Shown here: positions 1 through 8,920 of the stretch, one piece after another
Layout of the letters: every line of letters begins with the position of its first letter
Position numbering within the stretch: position 1 is the first letter of the stretch
NCBI GenBank assembly: GCA_028287035.1
Contig: JAQBQL010000099.1
Coordinates: forward strand, 18,300 to 82,299
Origin: Labilithrix sp.
GTDB taxonomy: Bacteria; Myxococcota; Polyangia; Polyangiales; Polyangiaceae
Length of the DNA: 64,000 nucleotides
Direction of reading: 5' to 3'
Program-made: the position numbers and the translations under genes
The notes under the pieces: model-generated
What the model was told of the DNA's origin: nothing
The model's database searches: none
Seen by the model: the letters and a program-made list of their open reading frames with translations, nothing else

Positions 1-110
1 AGACCGAGCGGAACGCCTACCAGCAGTACCGCGCGCAGGTGAAGCGCGAGGCGAAGTTCGGCACCCTCGCCGACCTCCTCCAGAAGCGCAACATCACCCC
101 CAGCAAGTAA
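1..110 (+). CDS. C-terminal end of an unidentified protein (5' cut by window edge)
   Basis: The reading frame beginning at base 3 is open up to a TAA at 108-110 and codes for the last 35 residues of a protein, ending in KRNITPSK. The tail is basic and polar and contains the phrase KFGTLADLLQK. Tails of the type GTLADLL are found at the end of some S1 RNA-binding domain proteins, so that family is a guess, but 35 residues are too few to decide. It converges on the amine-oxidase-like gene, with a 9-base gap. Confidence 0.55.
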   Translation, partial: TERNAYQQYRAQVKREAKFGTLADLLQKRNITPSK

Positions 111-119
111 GCGGCGACG

Positions 120-1385
120 TCAGGTGTGGAAGCTCGCGACCAGCTCGCGAGCTTCCACGATGTTGTCCTCGATGCTGCAGTACGTCCACGCGCCGTAGCG
201 ACCGACGGAGTACACGCCGCGCGCGGCGAGCTCCTTCGACACGCGCGCGTGCTCGGAGAGCGATCCCTTCGTGATGTGCACGTACGCGGGATCCATCACC
301 ACCGAGTGCTCGGCGACGAGCTTGTGGTCGGTGATGACGCCTAGCCGCTTCAGGTCGGCGAGGACCCGCGCCCGCGTCGCCGCGACGTCGACGGGCGCGT
401 CGTGCGCGAAGCCGACCTCCACGTAGAGGCTGAGGCGATCGCCGTCGAAGATGTTGTCGTAGAAGCCGATGCGATAGAAGACGACGTCGCGGTCCGGGTA
501 GTACACCCAGTGGACGTCCTTCTTTCCCTTCTTGTCGAAGCCGAGATTGAAGACGAGGACCTTGTTCCACGACAGCACGGCGGAGTCGTGGGGCACGCTC
601 GCCATCGCAAGAAGGCGGTTCCAGGGCGCCGAGGACACGAGGCGGTCGAAGCCGATCTCGCGGCGGTCGGTCCTCACCACCTTGCGCTCGAGATCGACCG
701 ACTGCATGCGCTCCTCGAGCGCGATCCCGCCGGGACGCACCGCGCTGGCGAGCGCCTTCACGTACTCGATCGCGCCGCCCTCGGGATACGTGAAGTGGGC
801 ATTGTAGGTGGCGTTGTTGGCCACCTTCATGTTGCGCACGATGTCCTTCAGATCGGCGTGCGGGAAGAAGCGCCCCATCGCGTCCTTGTCGAGGGTCGAC
901 AGGTCGGTCGCATAGAGCTTCTCGTTGTAGGGAATCAGGAATTTCTCGGCGATCGAGCGACCGAGGCGCGAATACAGCATTCCCTTGAAGCTGCCGTCGT
1001 CCTGCTCACCGTCCTCGCCGGCGAGGACGAGATCGTGGAGGCAATCGATGAAGTCCTGCCGCGGCAGCTGGTGGATGTTCTTCTGGAAGGGAAAATCGAT
1101 CCACTCGCCGCCGAACTCGATGAACGACTTCTTGTCGACCTGCACGATGCGCTGGCCCTGCATGCGCTCGCGCAGCCAGGCCTCGATCTCGGGATGCTTG
1201 AAGTGGAAGAAGTGCCCGGAATAGTCCCAGACGAATCCCTCCTTCTTCACCGTCTTGCAGTAGCCGCCGATCTCGCGGTCACCCTCGACGACCAGGTAGT
1301 CGTCGTCGCCGCGCTCCGACAGCGCCGCCGCGGTCGCGAGCCCGGTGATCCCTGCGCCGATGACGAGCGTTTGCACCTTCTCCAT
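120..1385 (-). CDS. FAD-dependent amine oxidase / protoporphyrinogen oxidase-like protein
   Basis: 421 residues. The N-terminus carries an FAD-binding Rossmann motif (VIGAGITGLATA, about residues 8-19), followed by the acidic end of the second beta strand and GGYCKT, the layout of flavin amine oxidases, protoporphyrinogen oxidase and UDP-galactopyranose mutase-like enzymes. The region DYSGHFFHFKHPEIEAWL resembles proteins annotated as LPS-biosynthesis or NAD(P)-binding amine oxidoreductases. A cytoplasmic redox or sugar-modifying role is likely, but the substrate cannot be read. It is divergent from the MoxR gene with only 34 bases between the starts. The ATG at 1385 is chosen because a TACCGT box lies 8 bases upstream. 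Confidence 0.8.
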   Translation of the reverse strand: MEKVQTLVIGAGITGLATAAALSERGDDDYLVVEGDREIGGYCKTVKKEGFVWDYSGHFFHFKHPEIEAWLRERMQGQRIVQVDKKSFIEFGGEWIDFPFQKNIHQLPRQDFIDCLHDLVLAGEDGEQDDGSFKGMLYSRLGRSIAEKFLIPYNEKLYATDLSTLDKDAMGRFFPHADLKDIVRNMKVANNATYNAHFTYPEGGAIEYVKALASAVRPGGIALEERMQSVDLERKVVRTDRREIGFDRLVSSAPWNRLLAMASVPHDSAVLSWNKVLVFNLGFDKKGKKDVHWVYYPDRDVVFYRIGFYDNIFDGDRLSLYVEVGFAHDAPVDVAATRARVLADLKRLGVITDHKLVAEHSVVMDPAYVHITKGSLSEHARVSKELAARGVYSVGRYGAWTYCSIEDNIVEARELVASFHT

Positions 1386-1393
1386 CGCGGCAG

Positions 1394-1399
1394 ACGGTA
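1394..1399 (-). promoter_or_regulatory. -10-like box TACCGT for the amine-oxidase-like gene
   Basis: TACCGT on the minus strand, with 8 bases between it and the ATG at 1385. It fits the TANNNT pattern seen at many starts in this window and predicts an almost leaderless mRNA. No good -35 was seen. Confidence 0.4.
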
Positions 1400-1419
1400 G
1401 CAGATGTTATTCCCTCGGG

Positions 1420-2418
1420 ATGACACCGGAGGCGTTCGAGGCGACGTTCCAGCGCATCCGCACGCAGATGGCGCGCGTCGTGGTGGGGCAGGAGGAGCTC
1501 GTGTTCGGCCTCCTCGTCGCGGCGCTCGCCGGCGGTCACGTGCTCATCGAGGGCGCGCCGGGCCTCGGCAAGACGCTGGTGGCGCGGACCTTCTCCCGCG
1601 TCACCGCGGCCAGCTTCAAGCGCCTCCAGTTCACGCCGGATCTCATGCCGAGCGACGTCACCGGATCGAGCGTGCTCGATCGTGACAAGGGGTCGTTCAC
1701 GTTCCTGCCGGGGCCCATCTTCTGCCAGCTGCTGCTCGCCGACGAGATCAACCGCGCGCCCGCGAAGACGCAGTCGGCGCTCCTCGAGGCCATGCAGGAT
1801 CATCAGGTGACGGTGGACGGGATCTCGCGTCCGCTGCCCGACCCGTTCGTGGTCGTGGCCACCCAGAACCCGGTGGAGTCGCAGGGCACGTATCCGCTGC
1901 CCGAGGCGCAGCTCGATCGCTTCCTCGTGAAGCTCACCGTCACCGATCCGCCGGCCGCCGAGGAGCAGCGCATCGTGAAGAACCACGCGACGGGCTTCGA
2001 CCCGACGGACCTCCGCGCGCTCGAGGCGGTGACCTCGCCCGACGAGCTCCTCGCGATGCGCGCCTTCGCGGCGGCCACGCGCGTCGACGACGCGATCATC
2101 GAGTACATCGTGGCGCTCGTCCGGAAGACCCGCGAGGACCGCGCGTTCGAGCTCGGCGCCTCACCCCGCGCCTCGATTGCCATGATGAAGGCCGCCCAGG
2201 TGGTCGCCGCCAGCGAGGGTCGCGCGTTCGTCACCCCCGACGACGCGAAGTCGGTGGCGAAGCCGGTGCTCCGGCACCGCGTCATGCTTCATCCGGACGC
2301 GGAGCTCCAGGGCATTCGCGCCGACGAACGCATCGACGAGATCCTGCGCGCCGTCGCGGTGCCGCGCGCCGCCCGTCCGTCGTTGCCGCCGCCTGCCGTG
2401 GCGCCGCCGGTGGGCTGA
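1420..2418 (+). CDS. MoxR-family AAA+ ATPase
   Basis: 332 residues from the ATG at 1420. The frame is open upstream to 1345, but that part overlaps the divergent gene and has no family similarity. Walker A GAPGLGKT is at about residues 45-52, Walker B LLADEINRAP at about 107-116, and a sensor-1 region VVATQNPVE follows. These are the signatures of MoxR ATPases, which act as chaperones that mature or activate protein complexes, usually together with DUF58/VWA partners. The DUF58 gene follows after 3 bases, as in the classical MoxR-DUF58 pair. Membrane genes of the same module (SpoIIM-like, RDD, DUF4129/DUF4350) lie opposite it at 3751-8232. Confidence 0.93.
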   Translation: MTPEAFEATFQRIRTQMARVVVGQEELVFGLLVAALAGGHVLIEGAPGLGKTLVARTFSRVTAASFKRLQFTPDLMPSDVTGSSVLDRDKGSFTFLPGPIFCQLLLADEINRAPAKTQSALLEAMQDHQVTVDGISRPLPDPFVVVATQNPVESQGTYPLPEAQLDRFLVKLTVTDPPAAEEQRIVKNHATGFDPTDLRALEAVTSPDELLAMRAFAAATRVDDAIIEYIVALVRKTREDRAFELGASPRASIAMMKAAQVVAASEGRAFVTPDDAKSVAKPVLRHRVMLHPDAELQGIRADERIDEILRAVAVPRAARPSLPPPAVAPPVG

Positions 2419-2421
2419 CCC

Positions 2422-3741
2422 ATGACGACGACCGGCCTCGTTCCCACGCGCCGCTTCGTCGTCCTCGCGTTCGGCGCTGCGGTCGTCGCGTCGGTCGCCG
2501 GGTTCGTTCCGGGCGTCGACGTCGCGTGGATCGCGCTCGATGCGGCGCTGCTCGTGATGGCCGCGGCCGATGCGCTCGCCGCGCGCGGGCGACGCCTGTC
2601 CGTCGAGCGCCGCGCGGCTGCGATCTTCTCGGTGGGGCGCCCGAATCCGGTCACGCTCGTCCTCCACAACGAGAGCGCCCGTACGCTGCGCGGCACCGTG
2701 ATGAGCGATCCCGTGGCGGACAGCACCACCGCGGGGCTCCCCGGGCACTTCGCGCTCGAGCCGCACGGCACGGTCACGCTCCGGTTCGAGATCACTCCCA
2801 CGCGCCGCGGCTCGCGCGACCTCGGCGCGGTGACGGTGCGTCATGCGCTGCCGCTCGGCCTCTTCTGGCGCCAGGAGCGCACGGTGCTCGCGCAGAACGT
2901 CGACGTGTACCCCGACGTCCACGCCGCGCGCGAGCTCGAGATGCTCCGGCGCCAGGGCCGCGAGGACGCGCGCGTGGGCAGCCTTCGCGTGCGCGGCGGC
3001 GACACCGAGTTCGAGCGGCTCCGGCCCTATCGCATCGGCGACGAGAGCCGCCACGTCGACTGGCGCGCCTCGGCACGGAAGGACGACCTCGTGGTCCGGC
3101 AGTTCCAGGCCGAGTCGAACCAGAACGTGCTCTTCGCGATCGACGTCGGACGCGGCATGCGCGGCTTCAGCGGCGGGATCGGGAGCATCGATCACGCGCT
3201 CGGCGCCGCCCTGCTCACCGCCGACGTCGCGCTCCGCGGCGGAGACCGCGCGGGCCTGCTCACGTTCGACGACGAGCCGCGTAGCTTCCTGCGGCCGACC
3301 GGCGGTCGCTCGGGCGCGCGCAAGCTGACGCGGGCCACCTACGCGCTCGAGGCGAACCTCGCGGCGACCGATTACCGGCGCGCCATGGTCTTCCTGAAGA
3401 CGCAGGTGAAGGCGCGCTCGCTGTTCGTCATCTTCACGAACCTGCTCGATCCGCGGAGCGCGAAGGAGCTCGCGGCCGCCGTGAAGAGCCTCATGCCGCG
3501 TCACCTGCCGCTCTGCGTCCTGATGCGTGACGAGGAGGTCGAGCGCCTGGCTCTCGCCGAGGTCCGGTCGGAGGGCGACCTTCTCGTGCGGGCCGCGGCC
3601 GGCGAGTCGCTCGCGTGGCGCGACGGGATCGTCCGCGGGCTCCAGCAAGCCGGGGCGCTCGTCCTCGACGCACGGCCTGCCGACGTGACCGCCTCCCTCG
3701 TGAAGCGGTACCTGGAAGTGAAGGCGCGCCGCCTGCTCTGA
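2422..3741 (+). CDS. DUF58 domain protein, partner of MoxR
   Basis: 439 residues. Two hydrophobic segments near the N-terminus (about residues 10-55) anchor it in the membrane. A beta-rich region follows, and then the DUF58 signature FERLRPYRIGDESRHVDW at about residues 195-212 and RKDDLVVRQF. The C-terminal half resembles a von Willebrand A fold: FAIDVGRGM gives a partial MIDAS-like DxG rather than DxSxS. DUF58 proteins are MoxR partners with poorly known envelope functions. The ATG at 2422 is 3 bases after the moxR stop, so the two are almost certainly cotranscribed. Confidence 0.92.
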   Translation: MTTTGLVPTRRFVVLAFGAAVVASVAGFVPGVDVAWIALDAALLVMAAADALAARGRRLSVERRAAAIFSVGRPNPVTLVLHNESARTLRGTVMSDPVADSTTAGLPGHFALEPHGTVTLRFEITPTRRGSRDLGAVTVRHALPLGLFWRQERTVLAQNVDVYPDVHAARELEMLRRQGREDARVGSLRVRGGDTEFERLRPYRIGDESRHVDWRASARKDDLVVRQFQAESNQNVLFAIDVGRGMRGFSGGIGSIDHALGAALLTADVALRGGDRAGLLTFDDEPRSFLRPTGGRSGARKLTRATYALEANLAATDYRRAMVFLKTQVKARSLFVIFTNLLDPRSAKELAAAVKSLMPRHLPLCVLMRDEEVERLALAEVRSEGDLLVRAAAGESLAWRDGIVRGLQQAGALVLDARPADVTASLVKRYLEVKARRLL

Positions 3742-3742
3742 A

Positions 3743-3764
3743 GCGCCCGCTCAGCGAAGGGCGC
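3743..3764. terminator. Inverted repeat between convergent genes, possible bidirectional terminator
   Basis: GCGCCC at 3743-3748 is mirrored by GGGCGC at 3759-3764 with a 10-base loop. It sits where the DUF58 gene (+) and the DUF4129/DUF4350 gene (-) meet and overlaps the end of the latter. There is no T-run, so intrinsic termination is uncertain. Confidence 0.3.
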
Positions 3765-5628
3765 GCGCGAGCAGCGAGCGAAGCGCGCGGATGGTCTCCG
3801 CCTCGTCGCCGACCGTCGCATCGTCGGTCTTCGCGGAGGTCGCGCGTTGCCACACGCGGGTGGCTTCGTCGACGCTGACCCCGCCGCGCGAGGCGAGGAA
3901 CGCTGCGGGGTCGGCGCCGCGAGGCAGCCGGTCACGGAGGCGCAGCGCCGCGAACTGGCCGTAGGCGGCGAGGGCGTGCGGCCACGCGCGAGCCCTTCCA
4001 TAGAAGGCGCCCGTGGCCTCGACGTGCTCCGCGAACGCGCGCCTGGTCGGCTCGGGGGTGGGCCGGGCGCGCGCGTGCCTGATGCCGTAGGCGAGGAAGA
4101 GCAGGAGGGAGGCGGCGAGCGCGTGCCAGGCGCCCTTTCCGAGGCCGCTCCGCGCGAGCGCCGTGAACGGGTTGGTCGGGGGAGCGATGCCGTCCTCGCC
4201 CTTCGCGAACCGGACGACGAACGCCGGCGGCGCCCCGAGCAGCGATCGTTCCTCGTCGCGGCGCACCTGGTCGCGTGCCGCGACGTGCAGGAGCGCCAGC
4301 AGCGCGTCGGCGTTGCCGGGCACCGACACCCCTAGGTTGGTGGCGAGCTCGCCGTTCGTGAGCCCCACCACGGCTCCCTTGCCGAGATCGAGATGCGCCC
4401 CGACGACGGTGTGCGAGCCCGACGTGAAGGCAAACGCGTCGGCGGCCGGCCACGAGAGCGCGCGACCGAACGCAGCGCGCGCGTCGTGCGTCACGCCCAC
4501 GTCGGAGTAGACGTCGTACGCGGTCTCGGCGGTGGACAGCGCCCGCGCGTGGAGGGCGCGCGGCCACTGACCCGCCGGACCGAGCAGCACCAGCACGCCG
4601 CCCCCCTCGACCCAGCGGAGGAGATGGCTCTCCGCCTCGCCCTCGAGAGCGACACGCTCCACGTCGAGCACGACGATCGGGCTCCTCGCCACGGCGGAGG
4701 GCACCGGTAGCGCGGCGAGCGAGGTGGCAAGGTGATCCACGTCGTACCCGGCGTGGCGCAGGAGCTCCATCGGCAGCTGGCTGCCCGCCGGGTCGTCGAC
4801 GAGCGGCCCCTTGGTCGAGCCGAGCCCGCATCCTGCGAGCACCAGCAAGGCGCCGATCGCCACCGCCCCGCGCACCACCGCCGCCGCGCGCGCCCGCACG
4901 CGGGCCACGCCCTCGAGGTCCGGCAAGGCCTTTCCGAACTCGACGCGGTCCACCTCGCGCACGATCTCGCGGAGCGCGCCGCGTGAGGGCTCCTCGGAGC
5001 ACGCGCGGACGTACTCGCCGTTCGTGCGATGCCTCGCGATGCGCAGCGCGCCGCGCCGGTCGAGCGCCACGAGCGAAGCGGCGAGGTACAGCCCGAGCGC
5101 GCGCGTGTGCTCGCCGCGCCGCGCGAGCTCATCGCCCTCGCGGAGCGTGCTCTCCGCATCGCCGAGCGCGTCGGGCTCAACGTCGGTCGCCCGCGCCAGC
5201 ACGGACGAGGCGCCCGGCGTGACCTCGGCCTGCGCGATCCGGCGATCGCGGCGCGCCCTGAGGAGCGCGCGCACGAGCGGGAAGGCGACGGCCGCCGCCA
5301 CTCCGAGCACGAGCAGCCACAGCAGGATCTTGCCGACCGCCGCGAGCACGTCGGTGAGGCGGCTCCTCGTGCTCTCGGGCTTCGGCGGCGCCTCACCACA
5401 CGCCGCCTGGAGAGCCTCGCAGCGGGGGACCTGCGAGGCGAGCGAGCAGAGCCCGCGTTGCCGCAAGCCGAGGGGCCGCCGGGGCCGCGCGCAGAACGCG
5501 TAGCGTTCGTCCTGGCGCAGCGACTCGATCTCGGCGTCGGCGCCCCCGGGCGCGGGCTGCGCCGCCGCACGCAGCGGGAGCACGGCGAGCGCGAGGGCGA
5601 GCGCGAGGCCGGTGAGCGTCGTCCTCAC
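3751..5628 (-). CDS. DUF4129-DUF4350 fusion membrane protein
   Basis: 625 residues from a GTG at 5628 that overlaps the stop of the preceding gene (GTGA). A signal-like segment occupies residues 1-23 and a transmembrane helix about 98-122. A DUF4129-like stretch follows at about 160-235 (ALDRRGALRIARHRTNGEYVRA is typical when read in two parts). A second hydrophobic helix at 248-268 ends LAGC. The rest resembles DUF4350: a PAGSQLPMELLRHAGYDV start, then VVLDVERVALEGE and GGGVLVLLGPAG, and a last helix near 500-525. DUF4129 and DUF4350 are usually separate proteins in MoxR/DUF58 clusters, so this looks like a fusion. It is the last gene of its operon and faces DUF58. The function is unknown, probably envelope assembly or remodelling. 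Confidence 0.8.
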   Translation of the reverse strand: MRTTLTGLALALALAVLPLRAAAQPAPGGADAEIESLRQDERYAFCARPRRPLGLRQRGLCSLASQVPRCEALQAACGEAPPKPESTRSRLTDVLAAVGKILLWLLVLGVAAAVAFPLVRALLRARRDRRIAQAEVTPGASSVLARATDVEPDALGDAESTLREGDELARRGEHTRALGLYLAASLVALDRRGALRIARHRTNGEYVRACSEEPSRGALREIVREVDRVEFGKALPDLEGVARVRARAAAVVRGAVAIGALLVLAGCGLGSTKGPLVDDPAGSQLPMELLRHAGYDVDHLATSLAALPVPSAVARSPIVVLDVERVALEGEAESHLLRWVEGGGVLVLLGPAGQWPRALHARALSTAETAYDVYSDVGVTHDARAAFGRALSWPAADAFAFTSGSHTVVGAHLDLGKGAVVGLTNGELATNLGVSVPGNADALLALLHVAARDQVRRDEERSLLGAPPAFVVRFAKGEDGIAPPTNPFTALARSGLGKGAWHALAASLLLFLAYGIRHARARPTPEPTRRAFAEHVEATGAFYGRARAWPHALAAYGQFAALRLRDRLPRGADPAAFLASRGGVSVDEATRVWQRATSAKTDDATVGDEAETIRALRSLLARALR

Positions 5629-6413
5629 CGCGCCTCCGCGAGCTCGGCGCGCGCGGCGAGGGCCGCGAACCGGGTCTGTACGTCCCAGCCCTCGGCGCTC
5701 GTGCGGACGTTCAGGTAGACGAAGAAGCGCGCGGTCGTGGCGTACGGGATGATCGCGAACCAGCCGATCATCGCGAGGACGCTGCCGCCCTCGTCGAGGA
5801 GCGAGGCCGGCGGCTTCAGCTGGAAGAGATCGCCGAGCACCTCCCGGCCCGCGATGTCGGCGAGCATGACCGCGCCGGCCGGCAGCACCACCGCCGCGAG
5901 GAGGCCGAGCAGCGCCTCGGCGATCGAGGCCGACACGACGTCGCTCGAGCGCCTCACCGCGCGCAGCATGGGCGCCCGCTCGAGCAGCATGACCTCGCTG
6001 ACGAAGCTCGCAAAGAGCGCGAGGCCCGCGCCCGGCACGATGAGCACGATGCCGCCGATCGTGACCCCGACGAGCCACAAGAGCCGCATCCCGAGGATGC
6101 GCGGGAGCGCTCGGGCCGCGAGCGCGAGGACGGCGCGCGCCGAGGCGTCATCCTCGAACACGAGGCGCGAGGCGAGCACCGTGAAGGGCACCTGCACCGC
6201 GAACCCCAGGACGATGGCGAGCGGCCAGGCGAGCGCCCAGCCGCCGAGGAGGCCCGCTGCCGACGTGAGCACGACCGCCGGCAGCACCACCGCGAGCGCG
6301 ACGAGGCCGTAGAGCCGCCCGTGCACCACCGTGAAGCGGAGCGCGAGATCGAGCACGTCGAGGAAGGACCGCTCGCGGAAGCTGACGCGCGCGCGCCGGA
6401 GATCGAGGCTCAT
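5625..6413 (-). CDS. Polytopic membrane protein of the MoxR/SpoIIM module
   Basis: 262 residues from the ATG at 6413, with four or five hydrophobic stretches (for example LAVVLPAVVLTSAAGLLGG, WPLAIVLGFAVQVPF, GVTIGGIVLIVPGAGLAL and LGLLAAVVLPAGAVMLA). The internal phrase RAVRRSSDVVSAS after a membrane-embedded region is similar to proteins annotated as glycerophosphoryl diester phosphodiesterase membrane domain or DUF7544-like, but no catalytic domain is present. It overlaps its neighbours by 4 bases on both sides (ATGA and GTGA), so it is translated as part of the module. A membrane scaffold or transport role is inferred from context only. Confidence 0.72.
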   Translation of the reverse strand: MSLDLRRARVSFRERSFLDVLDLALRFTVVHGRLYGLVALAVVLPAVVLTSAAGLLGGWALAWPLAIVLGFAVQVPFTVLASRLVFEDDASARAVLALAARALPRILGMRLLWLVGVTIGGIVLIVPGAGLALFASFVSEVMLLERAPMLRAVRRSSDVVSASIAEALLGLLAAVVLPAGAVMLADIAGREVLGDLFQLKPPASLLDEGGSVLAMIGWFAIIPYATTARFFVYLNVRTSAEGWDVQTRFAALAARAELAEAR

Positions 6414-7417
6414 GGCGCGCGCTCCTCGGCGTCGCCGCGCCCTCCGACGAGGATGTACGCGAGCACCAGGGTGAAGAGGGTGCCCCCGACGGCGAGCTTC
6501 ACCGCAGGCGGCGTGCTCGATGCCGACCAGAACGCCTCGATCGCCGCGGCCATCACCAGCATCAGCGCGGCGCCGGCGACGATCACGAGGACGTCCCGCG
6601 CCGCGGCCTGGAGCGACGCGAGCCGCGTCCGCTCGCCGGGCGCGACCACCGACCAGCCGAGCGCGAGCCCGCAGCCGCCGGAGAGCATGATCGCGCCGAG
6701 CTCGAGCGACCCGTGCCCGACGATGAAGGTGCCGATGTTGGCCCCCGCGCCCTGCGACGCGACGTAGCCGAGCGTGGCGCCGATCGTGAGGCCGTTCTGC
6801 ACGAGGTAGAACGCCGACCCGAGCCCGCCGAAGATGCCGGTGGCGAAGCAGCGGAGCGCGATGCCGACGTTGTTGTAGACGTAGAAGCCGGCCATCATCG
6901 CGCCTTCGCCGGGCTCGCGTCCCTCGTCGAAGCCGTGGGCGTAGGCGTCGGTCAGCGGTCGCAGCATCGCCTCCGGCGCCACGTGGAAGGCGAACGACGG
7001 GTCGCGAAGCGTGAGCACCAGGCCGATCGCCCCCGGGACCAGGAAGAGCGCGCACGCTAGCAGCATCGCCCGCCGGTGCCGCCGGACCGCGCGCGGAAAG
7101 GCACTGAGCCAGGCCTGGCGAAGCGCGGTCCTGGCGCTCGCTCCGGCGCGAGCGTCACGTCCGTAGAGCACGCCGTGCGCCGACGCCACGAGGCCGCGCA
7201 GATCATCGACGAGCGGCGCGCTGTAGCGTGCGGCCTGGGCCGCGGCGAGGTCCGCGCACACGTCCCGGTAGAGCGCGGGCAGCTCGGCGACCTCCTCGGG
7301 CGCGAGCCTTCGCGGACCACCGGAGCTCGCCTTCTGCGCGAGCTCGCCGAGGGCGTTCCAGCCCGCCTGGCGTCGTTCCACGAACGCGCGTTCGGTGAGC
7401 GCCGACGCTAGCTCCAC
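6410..7417 (-). CDS. Stage II sporulation protein M (SpoIIM)-like membrane protein
   Basis: 335 residues from a GTG at 7417 that lies inside the end of the RDD gene. The N-terminal 120 residues are soluble and helical. Then come several transmembrane helices with FYVYNNVGIALRCFATGI and NGLTIGATLGYV, phrases characteristic of the SpoIIM/DUF95 family, and SLELGAIMLSGGCGLALG. In Bacillus, SpoIIM works with SpoIID/SpoIIP in peptidoglycan remodelling. In MoxR/DUF58 clusters of non-sporulating bacteria the role is not established. Its ATGA overlap with the next gene supports coupled expression. Confidence 0.88.
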   Translation of the reverse strand: MELASALTERAFVERRQAGWNALGELAQKASSGGPRRLAPEEVAELPALYRDVCADLAAAQAARYSAPLVDDLRGLVASAHGVLYGRDARAGASARTALRQAWLSAFPRAVRRHRRAMLLACALFLVPGAIGLVLTLRDPSFAFHVAPEAMLRPLTDAYAHGFDEGREPGEGAMMAGFYVYNNVGIALRCFATGIFGGLGSAFYLVQNGLTIGATLGYVASQGAGANIGTFIVGHGSLELGAIMLSGGCGLALGWSVVAPGERTRLASLQAAARDVLVIVAGAALMLVMAAAIEAFWSASSTPPAVKLAVGGTLFTLVLAYILVGGRGDAEERAP

Positions 7418-8232
7418 GGTCGCTCCTCGCGGCGCGCGCGCGGATCCCACGAGGGGGGCGCGGCATCGGCCCGTCCGCGGTTGACGGCCCGGTCGTAGAC
7501 GAGCGCGAGGAGGCGCGACGGGTCGGGATGCGAGACCCCGAGCCGGCGGCCGACCGGCCCCGCGATCATGTCGGCGAGCTCGTGCTCGCGCGCGCGTCCG
7601 AGGGAGGGACGGCGGCGCAGGAACAGCTCGATCGCCTCGCGTTCGTCGGCGTCGAGCGTCACGTGCTCGGGCAACGAAGCGAGCTCGCGCGGCGCTGCCG
7701 GTGGCTCGAGCTCGATGGTCGCGGCGCGGCGTGACACCTCCGGCACCACCACCATCGTGCCCGCCACGAGATCGCCGAGGCGCTGGAAGCGCGAGGTCAT
7801 GGTCATCGACGCGAATCCCACCACGTAGCCGAGCGGCAGGCGGTCGGCGGCGCGCAGCAGGTTCCGGAGCGCGGCGGCCCGCCAGCCGATCGGACGACCC
7901 TTGGTGGTCACGACGCGCAGCCCGAGCGCGCGCTTGCCGAGCGATCGCCCGGTGAGCCCCTCGAAGAGGAAGAAGTAGAGCCACTCCACCGCGAAGAGCG
8001 CGAGGAGCACGAGCCCCTGACCGGCCTTCGCCTCCGAGCTCAGGGTCTCGAGGCTGCGCCCCGTCATGAAGGCGAGATACACGACGAGCGCGAGGAGGAG
8101 GACCGCGCCGTAGCAGACGAGCGTGTCGAGGAGGAGCGCGACGCCCCGCCGCGCGGGCCCGGCAATGCGGTACGCGAACACCGTGTGCTCGGGCGTCTCG
8201 ATGGCGACGGCGGTGTCGAGCGGCTCGCGCAT
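7408..8232 (-). CDS. RDD family membrane protein
   Basis: 274 residues from the ATG at 8232. The RDD signature is visible: an Arg-rich start GPARRGVALLLDTLV with the Arg and Asp of helix 1, two or three transmembrane helices, then GLTGRSLGKRALGLRVV and the second Asp-containing helix. The C-terminal 110 residues are soluble and charged. RDD proteins are small membrane proteins; some are ion exchangers, most are uncharacterised. In MoxR/DUF58/SpoIIM loci they are a standard member. The stop overlaps the start of the SpoIIM-like gene by 10 bases. Confidence 0.88.
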   Translation of the reverse strand: MREPLDTAVAIETPEHTVFAYRIAGPARRGVALLLDTLVCYGAVLLLALVVYLAFMTGRSLETLSSEAKAGQGLVLLALFAVEWLYFFLFEGLTGRSLGKRALGLRVVTTKGRPIGWRAAALRNLLRAADRLPLGYVVGFASMTMTSRFQRLGDLVAGTMVVVPEVSRRAATIELEPPAAPRELASLPEHVTLDADEREAIELFLRRRPSLGRAREHELADMIAGPVGRRLGVSHPDPSRLLALVYDRAVNRGRADAAPPSWDPRARREERPWS

Positions 8233-8246
8233 CCCCGCCGTCGAGC

Positions 8247-8909
8247 CTATCTCTGCACGTCGGCCTTGTCGCGCGGGACTGCCGCGTCGTCCGAGGTGCG
8301 CGGCAGATCGAGCTGCAGACCGCGAACGATGCGCGCGCGAGCGAGCGCGAGCCGCTCCGAGAGGACGTCCTCCTCGCGGGCGCTCGCCACGCTCGTCGCC
8401 ACGTGCACGAGGAGACAGCGCCGGATGAACGCGCCGAACAGGTAGAGGTGGCCTTCGAGCTTGCCGCCCTGCTTGGCGGCATCCAGCGCAACCCAGATCC
8501 GCGAGTCGTACGCCTCGGGCCCGACCGTCACCTCGTCCTCGACGGTGGTCAGCGTGGACGAGGCGACCCACCCGAGGTTCCGCGCGCGCGTCTCGCACTT
8601 CTGGCGATTGACGAGCTCGTCTTCCTGCGTGGCGATCACCCACAGCTTGGAGGCCGTCGCGTCGTGCATGGCGAAGAGCCAGGGGCGCGAGTGGTCGTCG
8701 ATGCGCCAGCCCTTCCCGTCGGGGAGCGGAAAGGAGAGGTTGAAGCGCTTCGAGTGATACCTGCCCCACGCCGCGTCCTCCGCGGGATACCGCGGCGCGG
8801 TCGCCGTGACGGAAGCAGGTCCGCCCGCGCCCGGAGGTCGGGCGGCAGGCGGATCACCACACGCGGCGCAGGTGAGCGCCAGCGCGGCGAAGAGGGCGCG
8901 TGCCGTCAC
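8247..8909 (-). CDS. Predicted lipoprotein of unknown function
   Basis: 220 residues from a GTG at 8909. The N-terminus is a lipoprotein signal (ALFAALALTCAAC, lipid-anchored Cys at about residue 16), followed by a Pro/Ala/Gly linker. The mature part has RYHSKRFNLSFPLPDGKGW and the end of a conserved-looking beta-rich fold with KLWVIATQED, a style seen in many myxobacterial lipoproteins that resemble PsbP/MOG1-type folds. It lies 11 bases downstream of ilvE and 14 bases before RDD, so it probably belongs to the same transcript. Confidence 0.75.
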   Translation of the reverse strand: MTARALFAALALTCAACGDPPAARPPGAGGPASVTATAPRYPAEDAAWGRYHSKRFNLSFPLPDGKGWRIDDHSRPWLFAMHDATASKLWVIATQEDELVNRQKCETRARNLGWVASSTLTTVEDEVTVGPEAYDSRIWVALDAAKQGGKLEGHLYLFGAFIRRCLLVHVATSVASAREEDVLSERLALARARIVRGLQLDLPRTSDDAAVPRDKADVQR

Positions 8910-8920
8910 GCGCCGCGCGA

